NCBI GenBank assembly: GCA_951640165.1
Contig: OX621251.1
Location: forward strand, 23,274,893-23,338,892
DNA from: Pseudoips prasinana
Taxonomy: Eukaryota > Arthropoda > Insecta > Lepidoptera > Nolidae
DNA: 64,000 bases
Reading direction: 5' to 3'
Below the pieces are notes generated by a model, which saw nothing but the letters and a program-made list of their open reading frames with translations, did no database searches and was not told the origin of the DNA. How positions within the stretch are numbered: the first letter of the stretch is position 1; every line of letters begins with the position of its first letter. Both the position numbers and the translations under genes were made by a program. Positions 32,809-44,605 of the stretch are shown here, piece by piece.

Positions 32809-33069
32809 TATATGTAATTAATAAATAAATCAGCCGTCTAAAAATCGATTGTTTATCTTGCCAAAATTATACCAAGAACTATTTATACGCAGTCATTATT
32901 ATATTGTGTTGGTGTTACCAATTCCAACGACCCAGAACCAAAGATATTATAATATAACAAGATTGCGCACTGAGGGAGCAAAAACGGCCCGAGCAAGAAG
33001 TAGCTGTTTTGGATGGCATCTCCTTCTAATAGAGTGACCATGCGTCGTGGAATTATGCGAATGTTATAA

Positions 33070-33790
33070 CGCGCCAAATTTAAAATTTTGTTTTTATGAG
33101 AATGAATAAACTTACTTTTGAAGTATAATCATACTACCTGTGCAGTGCTTTTAAAGTTACTGTTCGCCCCACTGCATACCTAGGTATACGTATTCGAGAT
33201 GTTTTCGTTACTTATACTTTCTTTATTTTGTATGCCTCTCTGCAAGCAATATAAATTAAATTATACCAAGATTATTTGTAGATTTTTTAAACGCTTGGAA
33301 ATTATATAATGATTTATAGTACAATTCCCGCCTAATGTAAGTGTGAGTAGTGGTAGATATTTTGGACAAAGGCAATAGACTTTCCAAATATTATATATTC
33401 GTAATGTATCCAAATACTTTTCAAGTATATTATATGTTTTATTTACTTATATTCTTTTTCGCAACAAGTGTTTTGTGTCAGTCGGCTATAGTATTCTAGG
33501 ATAATTATTGTAATACATATATTCAATATAGATTAGATTGTGAAAATCAGGTAACACTAATAGACTACAAGCCCGATTTTTAAATTAATTCCACGGATAG
33601 TACTATACTCACTACCTTAATTGAAAATATCTTCTAAGTGGCTTAATCTAAACAACTGAGATAATTTTATATCTTTTGTTATTAATAAGAGTGTAGCAAT
33701 TGTCTATTTCTTACCTATTTACTCATAACAAACACTGACACGAGGAAACAGTAGCCTCGTTTTAGTGTTAGATATAGTGAAATAGATAAT
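33070..33790. other. AT-rich intergenic DNA upstream of Cdk5
   Basis: No gene-like frame and no recognised repeat until the CAT microsatellite at 33794. Similar unassigned AT-rich DNA continues at 34080-34780. Confidence 0.4.
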
Positions 33791-33793
33791 TAT

Positions 33794-34075
33794 TCATCAT
33801 CATCATCATCATCATCATTACAGCTTAAATAAGTCCACTGCTGGACAAGCCTCCCTCAAGAATCACCTTGAGGGGATATGCCATAATCGCCACGCTTGGC
33901 AGGCGGGTTGGCGATCGCAGTATGATGGTCGTAGTACTCAGAAGGAAGCTGCTTCCCGTCCTCTGGTAGATATTCCCTCGGGTCGACTTCTACGCCCCCC
34001 ACGGGATGAGATGGGGTGATGATATTCTGATTCTGATATTTGTCGCCGTCACCACACAGCAGACAATTATTACGT
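33794..34075. repeat. Dispersed repeat copy with (CAT)n lead
   Basis: Begins with a CAT microsatellite (33794-33818), then GTCCACTGCTGGACAAGCCT and the family series through GCCGTCACCACACAGCAGAC. Confidence 0.78.
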
Positions 34076-35254
34076 AGGTATAAAATACCTAATATACATT
34101 ACGACAGGTTGGAAAAATCGTTTGTTGTAAGAGGCAACAATCTCGAGTAGGTATGCTTAGTGGCTGGTAGTGGGGAATAGTATTTTGTGTCAATGTGCAA
34201 AAACTCTAAAACAAATGTGAATGTTATTTGTAATAAAACAGTTAATTGCTATATCAGATTATTATTTACCGGGAACAATATTCATCCATTTTTGTTTCAA
34301 TTCCTCGTTTTTGGGAAATCTAGAAAAACGATCCATTAAATACGTAACGAATGGTTACCCTGTTGCTGAACTTAGCCAAAATATAGAAACATTACAAGAT
34401 AACAATTACTTGTGAAAAGATATACCACTCCCCAGATGACCCTCACTTTTACACCCTTTTACGCAACAAGTTAAAACCATTTTTAAGCAAATTGGAACTG
34501 GATTGGAGCACAATACGATAAATAATTTCAAAACAAACATTCGCCATATTTGTTTACAAATTGAGTGTGGTAAACGTCATTTCTTATAAATACTGCTATT
34601 GAATTTACTAAACCCAAATTAAATGTATTTAAAAAGCTATCAAAGAATAAGACATAGTTTAAAAAAACGTTGTGTACGTCTTAAATAAATAAAAATTATT
34701 TAATTATAGTTATATGAAAACATAATCCTAGGTGTTTGACCAAAAATTCTACTATTTTATACGTCAAGTAAGTTATTTTTAGGCTGGCCATCTGTTAGAC
34801 AGGGACAGATTCCAAAACGAGAGCCTCTCAAGTGGTCCGTTTTTTCCTATTGGTACACTACAAAGAGAAATTGACTGTATCTTAAAGACTTTGAGTTCAT
34901 TTTACTTTGAACTAAATCTTCGAGTGCGCAATCTTGTTATATTATAATATCTTTGCCCAGAACAAACAGTCTGAAACTATTCAACGGAGAAAAAAAAGAA
35001 TTATTTTTAAAATAATATTTTTTCGTAGACCTTGTTTCCCATTATAGTACTAAATTCAAATGGCTTCCGATCCGCCTTCGCCTTAATACTCATATTTTGA
35101 TTCTTCTCTATAACATATTGTTCATTCTGTCATCACCAAATTACCTCCAAGAACGTTTCGAGTTCTTACATGACTGACACACATTCTAGATGTTTACGGT
35201 GTTCGGAGAACTTAATTCTAAAAACACCTACACTACTATAACTATACTAAAGAC

Positions 35255-35393
35255 ATACTTATATAGATAATTACACCCAGACTCAGGCCAAACAGACATG
35301 TTCATGCACACAAATATCTGTCCTGGGTGGGATCGAACCCACGACTTCCGGTGTGAAAAGCAAGCATTGGCCAACCACGCCAAAGGCCCGTCA
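35255..35393 (-). repeat. SINE head fragment
   Basis: The minus strand has GGGTTCGATCCCACCCAGGA as B box and GGCGTGGTTGGCCAATGC as A box. It belongs to the same broad family as 51663-51913. The outer Ty3/gypsy element inserted about 40 bp downstream. Confidence 0.65.
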
Positions 35394-35439
35394 AAAGAAC
35401 AAGAAAGAGTATTTTACTTTACTTGTTTAGTATATGTAG

Positions 35440-35597
35440 TGATATGAAACTCATTACCTAAATATTTAGATAATCCTCCTTTTATAGTCTTCTCTATGAT
35501 GATGTTTGATAGATAAATATTCATGTCACAGTTGTCAACAATTTTAGTCAATTAAAGCCTATAATAATGTTTTCAGGCGATTCATAGTTTTATTTCA
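35440..35597 (+). repeat. 5' LTR of the outer Ty3/gypsy element
   Basis: Starts TGATATGAAACTC and ends TTTTATTTCA. It contains a TATA-like CTTTTATAG and the sequence AGTCAATTAAA (35546-35556), which is complementary to the priming site just after the LTR. The only difference from the 3' copy is CATGTC versus CGTGTC near 35525. Confidence 0.92.
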
Positions 35598-35598
35598 A

Positions 35599-35609
35599 TT
35601 TAATTGACT
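35599..35609 (+). promoter_or_regulatory. Putative self-priming site of the outer element
   Basis: TTTAATTGACT begins one base after the 5' LTR, where a tRNA primer site would be. It does not start with TGG as tRNA primer sites do. It is an exact 11-nt reverse complement of AGTCAATTAAA inside the LTR at 35546-35556. This is the arrangement of Tf1/sushi-type elements, which prime reverse transcription with the 5' end of their own mRNA. Confidence 0.6.
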
Positions 35610-35613
35610 GAAA

Positions 35614-38404
35614 ATGGAAAAGTTTCTGAGACCGGATCGCTTTGATGGTGATTATTCATTAAGTTCCACGGGCCCCGAATGGGAACACTGGAAACGCACC
35701 TTCAACAATTTCCTGACGGCACAAGCCGCATCTGCGTCTCATGGAGCTGATGCCGCTGCCGTTACTTCGGCGCTCTCAGACGACCTAAAACTCCAGTTGC
35801 TGATAAACTATGTATCGCCCCGCGTATACCAAACAATCAGTGACTGTACCACATACAACGTGGCATTGGCTACACTAGATGCTTTATTCATCAAGCCCAA
35901 AAACATTATTACTGCTCGGCATCTTCTCGTTACTAGGCGCCAACATCCCGGTGAATCTATTGCTTTGTATCTACAAGCACTCAAACTGTTAGCAAGAGAA
36001 TGCGCTTTTGCCGCAGTGGACACCGAAACAAATAAAAGCGAGAATATTAGAGGTGCTTTCATCGCTGGTCTAACATCACCTAAAATACGAGAACGTCTTC
36101 TTGAAAACCTTACACTTACTCTGGATGACGCCTATAGTAAGGCAATATCGATGGAAATGGCGGAGAACAACTCGCAAAATTTTAACCTACCGGCCGTCAA
36201 TGCAATATCTGAAGGAAGGAGCATCGTTCAAGTCAACAATGAGCAGTCTGCTGAGACAGATGAATCATCTCAAGTGGCTGCTATTACTGCGACGAAGGGC
36301 AACATAAAATCCCATTGGAAATGTTTCTTTTGTGGAGGAGACCGCTTACATAGGCGTAAAAACTGCCCTGCCTCAGGTGTCACCTGTCAAATCTGTAGCA
36401 AGAAAGGTCATTACGCGTCTGTCTGCCGTAGCAAACCACACAATGTGTCCAGTAGTCCTCCGGAGAACTGCGCACACTGCGCCGCCGCAAGTATCATGGC
36501 CGCAGCGCCAGCATCTCTAAGAAAAGCTATGATCCCTGCCTTCATTAAAGGTATCAGAGCGGAGGCGCTAATAGACACAGGCAGTAGTATTAGTTTCATT
36601 AATGAAAATTTTGCTAACCTAGCACATTTGAAGAAAACTACCTGTCGTCAGATGATCTCCATGGCCTCCCTTACTCTAAAGTCGCAAGTCACCGGAGCTA
36701 CGGTCCAAAATATCAAATTAGGAGAAAACACATATCCCAATGTTCAATTACTTATAGTCAAAGATTTGTGCGCTGATGTCATTATAGGTCACGATCTTCT
36801 CAGCCTACATTCTTCATTGGAGCTTGAATTTGGTGGACCGAAGGACACTCTGAAGGTTTGTTCTGTCGCCGAGGCATCAGTTCCTGCCGTATCGCTGTTC
36901 AACAACGTTACTTCTGATTGCAAACCGATTGCCATACGATCCCGGAAGTACAGTTGTGAAGACCAGGAGTTTATTAGAGGTGAAATCAAGAAATTGCTAG
37001 AACAGCACATAATAGAGGAGAGTAAATCACCTTGGCGAGCACAAGTGCTGATAACCAAGACTGCCAGTCATAAAAAGCGAATGGTTATAGATTATTCATT
37101 GACAATCAACAAGTATACGCTCTTGGATGGCTATCCGTTACCAAATATTGAAGAAATAGTCACGAGAGTTTCTAAATATAGTATCTTCAGTGCCATTGAC
37201 TTACAGAGTGCGTATCATCAGATTCCAAATGTCACTCACAAACGTATATATACGGCCTTTGAAGCGGCTGGTAACCTGTATCAATTTTGTCGGATTCCTT
37301 TTGGAGTGACAAATGGTGTGTCTAGTTTCCAGAGAACTATCGACTGGATCATCAGAAAGGAAGGCTTAATTGGGACCTTCGCGTATCTAGACGACATAAC
37401 TATATGCGGAAATACTCAAGATGAGCATGATCAGAATCTAAGCCGTTTTCTGTTGGCAGCCGACAAGTACGGGTTGACGTTAAATAAAGAGAAAAGCAAA
37501 TTTAATCAGATATCACTCAAAATATTAGGGTACTCGATTCAAAATCACATTGTCAAACCTAACAGCGATCGTCTACAGCCATTACTTAACCTACCTCCTC
37601 CAGAAGATATGCCCGCGCTAAGAAGAGTACTAGGCATGTTTGCACATTATTCTAAGTGGGTGCCAAACTTTTCCAAAAGAATACACTCCATTGCTCATAC
37701 GGTTTCGTTTCCATTGGGCATTGAAGCCATGAAATCTTTTGAAGACTTGAAATCGATGATAGCAAAATCTTCTATACACGCAATCGACGATAAAATGCCA
37801 TTCACAGTAGAAACTGACGCTTCGGAACATACAATTGCTGCATCACTCTCACAGGATTCCAGGCCAGTAGCATTTTATTCTAGAACGCTAAATAAAAGCG
37901 AACTAAATCATTCCGCCGTCGAAAAGGAAGCCTATGCCATTGTTGAAGCACTCAAAAAGTGGCGCCATTTTTTGATAGGTAGACCATTCAAGTTGATCAC
38001 TGACCAGAGATCGGTAGCATTCATGTTTAACGCAAAACACTCTAGTAAAATTAAAAACGAGAAAATACAACGGTGGCGTCTAGAGCTGGCACCCTATAAT
38101 TATGATATTATTTATAGACCAGGACGAGAAAACCACGTTGCTGACACGTTATCCAGAGTGTGCGCCAGCATGGACAACTCATCACGACTCACGCGACTTT
38201 ATTGATTTTATTTACATGAAAACTTATGCCACCCAGGAGTCACAAGAATGCATCACTGGCTAAAAACAAAGAACTTGGCCTATTCTATTGAAGAAATTAG
38301 AACGATGACAAACAACTGTCGGATATGTGCAGAAATAAAACCAAGATTTTTCAAAAATGCCGACCCACTTCCAAAGCTTGTTAAAGCAATGGCACCCTTC
38401 GAGC
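35614..38404 (+). pseudogene. Gag-pol of the outer Ty3/gypsy element, first part
   Basis: One frame encodes gag and pol. Residues 1-230 are a gag capsid-like region. Two zinc knuckles (CFFCGG..., CQICSKKGHYASVC) lie near residues 239-275, a retropepsin with IDTGSS near 320, a reverse transcriptase with YLDD near 592, RNase H with VETDAS near 733, and the start of integrase with a zinc-binding domain (LHENLCHPGVTRMHH, NCRICAEI) after 38206. An in-frame TGA at 38203-38205 interrupts it between RNase H and integrase. Translation then meets the nested insertion at 38405. The start codon is only 16 bases from the LTR. Confidence 0.88.
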
Positions 38405-38595
38405 TGTTATATATTCCCGTTGCACCCTTTATTGCTTACCAAGCATTCCTTCCCGCTAACTAAGTACTTTGTACATTACGTCTATTTCATGCACACGTCC
38501 ATCCATCAGTCTCCATCATCCTCTCCTCAAAGACGGTTGTCTTAAAATTAAATAAAGTCTTTTTTAAAAACCCTATTCTACGGAGGCCTCTAACA
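38405..38595 (+). repeat. 5' LTR of the errantivirus
   Basis: 191 bp, starting TGTTATATATTCCC and ending GGCCTCTAACA, with AATAAAGTC near 38554 as poly(A) signal. It differs from the 3' copy at two sites (CCAAGC versus CCATGC, CTAACT versus CTAAAT). Confidence 0.92.
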
Positions 38596-38597
38596 TT

Positions 38598-38617
38598 TGG
38601 TGGCAGCGGTGGGATTT
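38598..38617 (+). promoter_or_regulatory. tRNA-Leu primer binding site of the errantivirus
   Basis: TGGTGGCAGCGGTGGGATTT lies three bases after the LTR. Its complement ends CGCTGCCACCA and fits the 3' end of a eukaryotic tRNA-Leu (TTCAAATCCCACCGCTGCCA plus CCA). A clear tRNA primer here contrasts with the outer element. Confidence 0.7.
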
Positions 38618-39065
38618 TGTAAAGTTCCCGGTACGTCTCAATACCCAAAAAACCAAATCGGCGCGTGTGTATACTGTAAACCGTGTATCCACTGTGTTCG
38701 TGCAATACATAATTGTACATCTGTGCTGTGCTGTGTGTGAGTGAAAGCCCATAGCTGCGCATTCTGCCCGAGTGCTGTAGCCGGCCTTATAGCGCACCTA
38801 ATACCCACTGTCACGCGTAAGTGTACGCGCTGTGACCGGTATTCGAGGAAGCGCGGACGCCCACGCGCCTGAACTCCAGACAGCCTTATCGCCGAGCTTC
38901 AACGATGAACGCCGTTATCGTGCTGTCTGCATTCCTGTGAGCTATCCATTGTATTGTTTTAGTCATTGCTGTAATATTAATTCGAACTTTTATATTATTA
39001 TTCGTAACTGTGTCCATTACCTTGTTCATATACATATAGATTTACTTCTTTAAATTGTGTATAAA

Positions 39066-40163
39066 ATGGCAGAAAGGTCACAAAGTCCGAAATTAGAAAA
39101 AGCCGATGTCATTGTATACGACACCGAAGAGGACGGCCAAAGCCATCTTCTTCCTCCACAGACTTGATCAGTCGCTAAAAAGAAGGCTGCAGCCGCAGCT
39201 GCACCTAAACCTGATATCGATATCTCTAACTTACTAAAATTTATAAAACCATATGACGGCTGCAGAGAGACCTTAAATTCCTTTATTGTAAACTGCAACA
39301 ATGCTTATGAATTAGCCTCCGATAGCCAAAAAGATATACTTTTCAAGTTCATTCTTTGCCAACTACAGGGCAAGGCAGAAACCGCATGTTCAATTAAAGA
39401 GTTTGCTAATTGGCCACAACTTAAAGATTTCCTTAAAGTACAGTTCAGCGAAAGAAAACATTACGCCCATCTTTTGACCGATCTTCAAGAATGCAAACAA
39501 CAGGCGAATGAAAACGTTAGCCAATATGCCCTAAGAATAGAGACGTGTCTATCTAAGCTTTTAACTGAAATATCAATCTCACATGGCCATAAAAATAAGG
39601 AAATGGTAGGGCGGACAGCCGCTATGGAAGATTTAGCTCTCCACCATTTCCAAATGGGCTTGTCGCCCCGAATATCTAACTTTGTCAGATGCAAAACTTT
39701 TAAGACGCTAAACGAAGCCATCAACATCGCGATTTCGGAAGAAAGAATCCAGCAGTCCCTATCTAGAGCAAGCGCTGGTCCGTCCGGTTTCCAAAGTGCA
39801 CGGCAATACAAAACAAATACCCCAAGGCTGGACACACAGCTTGTACGACGTCCAAACCCATCAACTTTCAATCCTAATCAGCTAAACTTTAGACCAAATA
39901 CCTATGTCGGTGGTAACATCAATGGCAACAACCCCAACGCCGCGTTCTGCAGATATTGCAAAACACCAGGGCACACCCTAGAACAATGTCGGAAACGAGA
40001 GCTTAACAATAACCGCTTTAAGAACCTCAATCAAAATCAACCGCGAACGCCTTATCTAGTGCATTTCACATCCGATGAGACAACAACTCATGAGCAAAAT
40101 GGGGACCTTCGTTATTCTGACGATGGAATCGATACGGTTGATGGTAACCCAAAAAACGAGTAA
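39066..40163 (+). pseudogene. Errantivirus gag with an in-frame stop
   Basis: From the ATG at 39066 the frame carries a TGA at codon 34 (39165-39167) and is then open to 40163. A capsid-like region (INNLLKFIKPY-type words near 39230, FVRCKTFKTLNEAINIAI near 39690) is followed by one zinc knuckle, CRYCKTPGHTLEQC (CX2CX4HX4C). The stop breaks the reading frame. The gag end overlaps a -1 frameshift signal into pol. Confidence 0.82.
40151..40157 (+). promoter_or_regulatory. A AAA AAC ribosomal slippery heptamer (gag-pol -1 frameshift)
   Basis: The heptamer sits two codons before the gag stop (40161-40163), with AAA AAC as zero-frame codons. The -1 frame entered here is open and runs into pol (frame of 40316). 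This is the canonical X XXY YYZ retroviral form. Confidence 0.75.
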
Positions 40164-43100
40164 CCGTCTCGTCCCGGTATCGTGCGGGAGGTCGTGATCT
40201 AAAAAACGATACCCCAAATTCTAATTCAAAATCCAAACCAGCCCCGTCACATAGGGACCGACTTAATAAAATAAATCAGGCATCGCTACATGATCTGCCA
40301 AAACCTACTATATCCATGCAGCAACCTAAAAGTGTTGATCCGCCAAAACCTAATAATATCTTCGAAATCACAAATGATCCTGCCAAAACGCTATTACCAC
40401 ACGTTATAGTCGAATCCTATATATCCGATACGCCCTTATCCTTACTAGTCGACTCAGGATCCTCGATAAGCTTGATAAAGCATTCACGCTTAGATAACCA
40501 GCCTAGACTAACGAAAGAATCCATAAAATTAAAAGGTATAGATTCAGGGGAAGAAACTATTTCTACTTTAGGTTATTTCCAACTAAAGATTAAATTGTCT
40601 AAAACCAATATTTCACATCAATTTCATGTAGTCGATGAAATACACTTACCTTATGACGGCATCATAGGCTCCGATCTCCTGAACGCCTTTAACTGTAACA
40701 TTGATTACGATAATAACCTACTCCGTAACTCAATTAAACTACATTTCTGTGAACCTACTTACGTTATCCCAGCTCGAAGCGAAGTGGTTATCGAATGTTC
40801 TGTGCAAAATCCTGAAATCAAAGAAGGTCTCGTGTTAGATCAGAATAAAATCGAAGGCTTACTCATAGCAAATTGTATTGTACGCGTCAAGAAAAATCAA
40901 AGAATAAATATATCAGTAGTTAATACGACGGAAACTCCACTTACCGTAAAGTCAGCGCTTAACCTAAAACTTACCTCAATCCCAACTTCTACACCCTGCG
41001 AACTACTGGAACATTCTGTAAATAATATAAACCCAACGTCAGACACTGTCGGACGCACTAAAGAAGTCCTAAAACAGTTACGTGTGAGTCATCTTAATCA
41101 AGAAGAGGCTAATGCGCTCTTCCAGCTTTGCTCCGACTATTCAGACATTTTTTATTTACCAGGAGAAAAACTCACTTTTACTGAAGCTGTAAAACATGAA
41201 ATTAAAACGACAACAGACACTCCTATCCACACTAAAACATACCGTTTTCCCGAAATCCATAAAGCCGAAGTTAGTAAACAGATGAATCAGATGCTAGAGC
41301 AAGGCATTATAGAACCATCAGTTTCGCCATGGTCATCCCCTATTTGGGTCGTTCCCAAAAAACCAGACGCATCCGGTTTGCAAAAATGGCGCGTAGTAAT
41401 AGATTACCGCAAACTAAACGATGTTACCATTGGTGACACTTATCCAATCCCACAGATAACCGAAATATTGGATCAACTTGGAAACAGTAAATATTTCTCT
41501 ACATTAGATCTAGCATCCGGGTTTCATCAGATCCGGATAAACGAATCCGATGCGTCTAAAACTGCATTTAGCATTCCTGACGGTCATTTCCAGTTCACAC
41601 GCATGCCTTTTGGCCTTAAAAATGCCCCTTCCACCTTCCAGAGGTTAATGAATACAGCCTTGTCCGGTTTACAGGGTACCCGGTGCTTCGTGTACCTCGA
41701 CGACGTAGTAATCTATTCATATGATTTAATTAGCCAAATCCAAAACCTTAAATTAGTATTTCAAAATTTGCGAGATTTTAAATTGAAGCTTCAGCCTGAC
41801 AAATGTGAGTTTCTTCGACGAGAAGTAGCTTACCTCGGACATGTAATATCTGAAAATGGCGTAAAACCAAACCCTGAGAAAATCAAAGCCGTAACGCAGT
41901 TCCCCGTGCCACGGTCCCCGAAAGACGTGAAATCGTTTCTGGGACTTGTTTCATATTATCGCCGTTTTATACCAGATTTCTCAAAGACTGCGAAATCCCT
42001 TACCAACCTCTTGAAAAAAGATGTAATATTCAAATGGGAGAACCAACAACAGCTCGCTTTTGACACACTGAAACACCAATTAACGACTGCTCCACTCTTA
42101 ATCTATCCTGATTTCACAAAACCCTTCATCCTTACCTGTGACAGTTCAAATTACGCAATTGGAGCTGTGCTGTCACAGGGAACCGTCGGAAAAGATCAGC
42201 CTGTCGCTTTTGCTTCGCGGACCTTAAACAAATGTGAATCCAATTACAGCACAACTGAAAAAGAATTGTTAGCGGTACTGTTTGGTTGTAAAACATTCAG
42301 GCCATACCTTTATGGCCGCAAATTTCTCATAATTACCGATCATAGACCTTTAAAATGGTTGTTTAACCACAAGATCCCAGCAGTAAACTCCAACGCTGGA
42401 GATTAAAACTAGAAGAATTTGACTATGAAATAGTCTACCGTAAAGGCAAATTAAATTCCGCTGCTGATGCACTCTCTAGATACCCGGTCAACCCCATATT
42501 GCCTGAAAATAAATCAAACCTTAATGCCAATCATGAAAGTAATGAAACTCCACTAGAAGCATCACAATCTTCGGGCACTCTTAATGACCTTAGCGAATTA
42601 ATTAACGATGATTTACACAACCTCTTCGTGTCTCCGCCGTCGAGCCTCGATGCTGAACTCATAAATCCTGAAATAGAAAACGAAGTATTAGATTACCTGA
42701 ATTCTGAGCCTACCGACCACGTAGAACCGCAACCCTCGACCAGCCGAGCTAACCCTGAAACCTTACCTGCCTCTGTTCCAGTTCGGGACCTTGTTGCTTT
42801 ACCTGAAAATTCACCCATCTCTACCCAACCTTCGTCGGTAGGGGAACCTTCTCTAGGAAATCCTCCATCACCTGAAAATATCAATATACACGATGAGACC
42901 TATACCAAATTCTTAAAATCACCCACAGTATTACATGATACAGTGATAGTTGAACACAATGGAAATCTCCTTAAGACACTACATAATTTAATTATCATTC
43001 CTACTTCAATAGATATGGACGAGTCTATACCATATGTCCAGGAAATTATTAACAATTGCCCAGAGCACGACCGCGCAGAGTTCATGAGACAAGAAAGGTC

Positions 43101-44430
43101 CCTATATTGTTTCTTACCACTCACTATCGGAAATAAAACTTATCTATTATTATTCACTAAAGTGCATCACTTCGATGAGAGTTCCTACCCGGATATATTT
43201 AAATCGCTTAAGTACGCGCGTGATCAAATAATTATGAATTATTCCACAGCAAACGAAATCAGCTGCTCCGATTTTGCGAACCCATTTGATAAGCATTCCT
43301 TTACAAAAATTTATAATATGTTTAGCTACTTATTTGACGGCACTAAAATTAAAATTAACATATATCATAACAATATCATATATCCATCGTTAAGTGAAAT
43401 ACCCAAAATACTGAAAGAAAACCACGACATTCCCATTGCAGGCCATTTAGGTTCCACGAGAATGATAAACCGAATCAAAGATAGGTTCTATTGGAAAAAC
43501 ATGCAAAAAGATGTCGAAAACTACGTGAAGAATTGCCCATCATGTCAAGAAAACAAAGCTTTACGTAAAATCAACAGAGCCCCGATGGTAATAACGTCAA
43601 CTTCAACTTCGCCATTTGAAAGAATTTCACTTGATATAGTTGGACCTTTACCCGAATCCGGAACAGCAAAATATAAATATATCCTAACCATGCAAGATGA
43701 CCTCACAAAGTTCTCCCTAGGTTATCCAATACGTAGCACCACAGCAGAGGAGTCATGTGAATGTCTAATCCATTTCATATCCCTTTTCGGAATTCCCCGA
43801 CATATACTCACTGACCAAGGCACTAATTTTACAGCAGAATTATTTAAGAAAACATGCGAACTTCTAAAAATAAAACAGTTATGGTCTACACCCTATCACC
43901 CACAGACGCAGGGTGCTTTGGAAAGATCGCATTCCACCCTTAAGGAATACTTAAGGCCCTACATGAACGAAAACCAAGACAATTGGCCGAGATACGTCTA
44001 CACCGCAATGCTTGCCTACAACACCGCCATACACTCAACCACGCATTACTCACCCTACGAATTGCTCTTCGGACATAAACCGCGCATCCCGGATTCGATA
44101 TACGAAAATAATTCAGATACCACTTACCCCGAGTACGTTAAAATGTTGCAGCAGCGCATGCGGTATACACGGGATAGAGCTACAGAGTTCATACAGAGAT
44201 CCAAAACGAACTCCAAAAATTATTATGATTCCCACACTCGCCCTGTGACGTACAGGGTTGGTGATTATGTTTTATTAAAAAATCATCTTCGCCTACGCAA
44301 AGCTTTATCACCCCCATGGAAAGGACCATACAAAATAGTTAAGGTACATGGAAACCACACAGTATCACTACTCATCAACAGACGCCACGTTAAGCACCAT
44401 TTTGATGAAATAAAGCACGCCAATGTGTAA
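40152..44430 (+). pseudogene. Errantivirus pol (protease, RT, RNase H, integrase), frameshifted
   Basis: The first segment ends at 42406. It has retropepsin LLVDSGSSISLI near 40440, reverse transcriptase with YLDD near 41695, and RNase H from TCDSSNYAIG (42130) to HRPLKWLF. A one-base frame change near 42380-42400 follows, inside RNase H. The second frame runs to 44430. After ADALSR it has a Pro/Glu/Asn-rich and then folded-looking linker of about 300 residues, then the integrase zinc domain ([22 protein letters not shown]) and the DDE core ([33 protein letters not shown]). It ends with an LHKR-like C-terminal region ([16 protein letters not shown]). Confidence 0.85.
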
Positions 44431-44605
44431 ACGGATACAGTTACGAGCTTACAATTATTATCTTCTTATATAATTAAGGAAACTAGCGATAGGCATTTCT
44501 TAAATATTAGCATATTGTTTTTATTATTTTACAAATCTCATATATGCGCATAATTCTTAAAGTTATTTACGACAAATAGGACTTACACGACTCTTTCTAT
44601 TACAG

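Larger units (their letters stand above)
32936..34956. repeat. Two inverted copies of a short dispersed element
   Basis: A 31-base identical core (starting CAAAGATATTATAATATAAC) occurs at 32936-32966 and inverted at 34926-34956. The nearer copy lies just upstream of the Cdk5 start codon. Confidence 0.65.

Noticed and set aside
33794..33818. CAT repeats considered as a coding His or Met tract
   Set aside because: They are the leader of a dispersed repeat found elsewhere without coding context.
34221..34415. 64-residue plus-strand frame
   Set aside because: AT-rich, no splice or family support.
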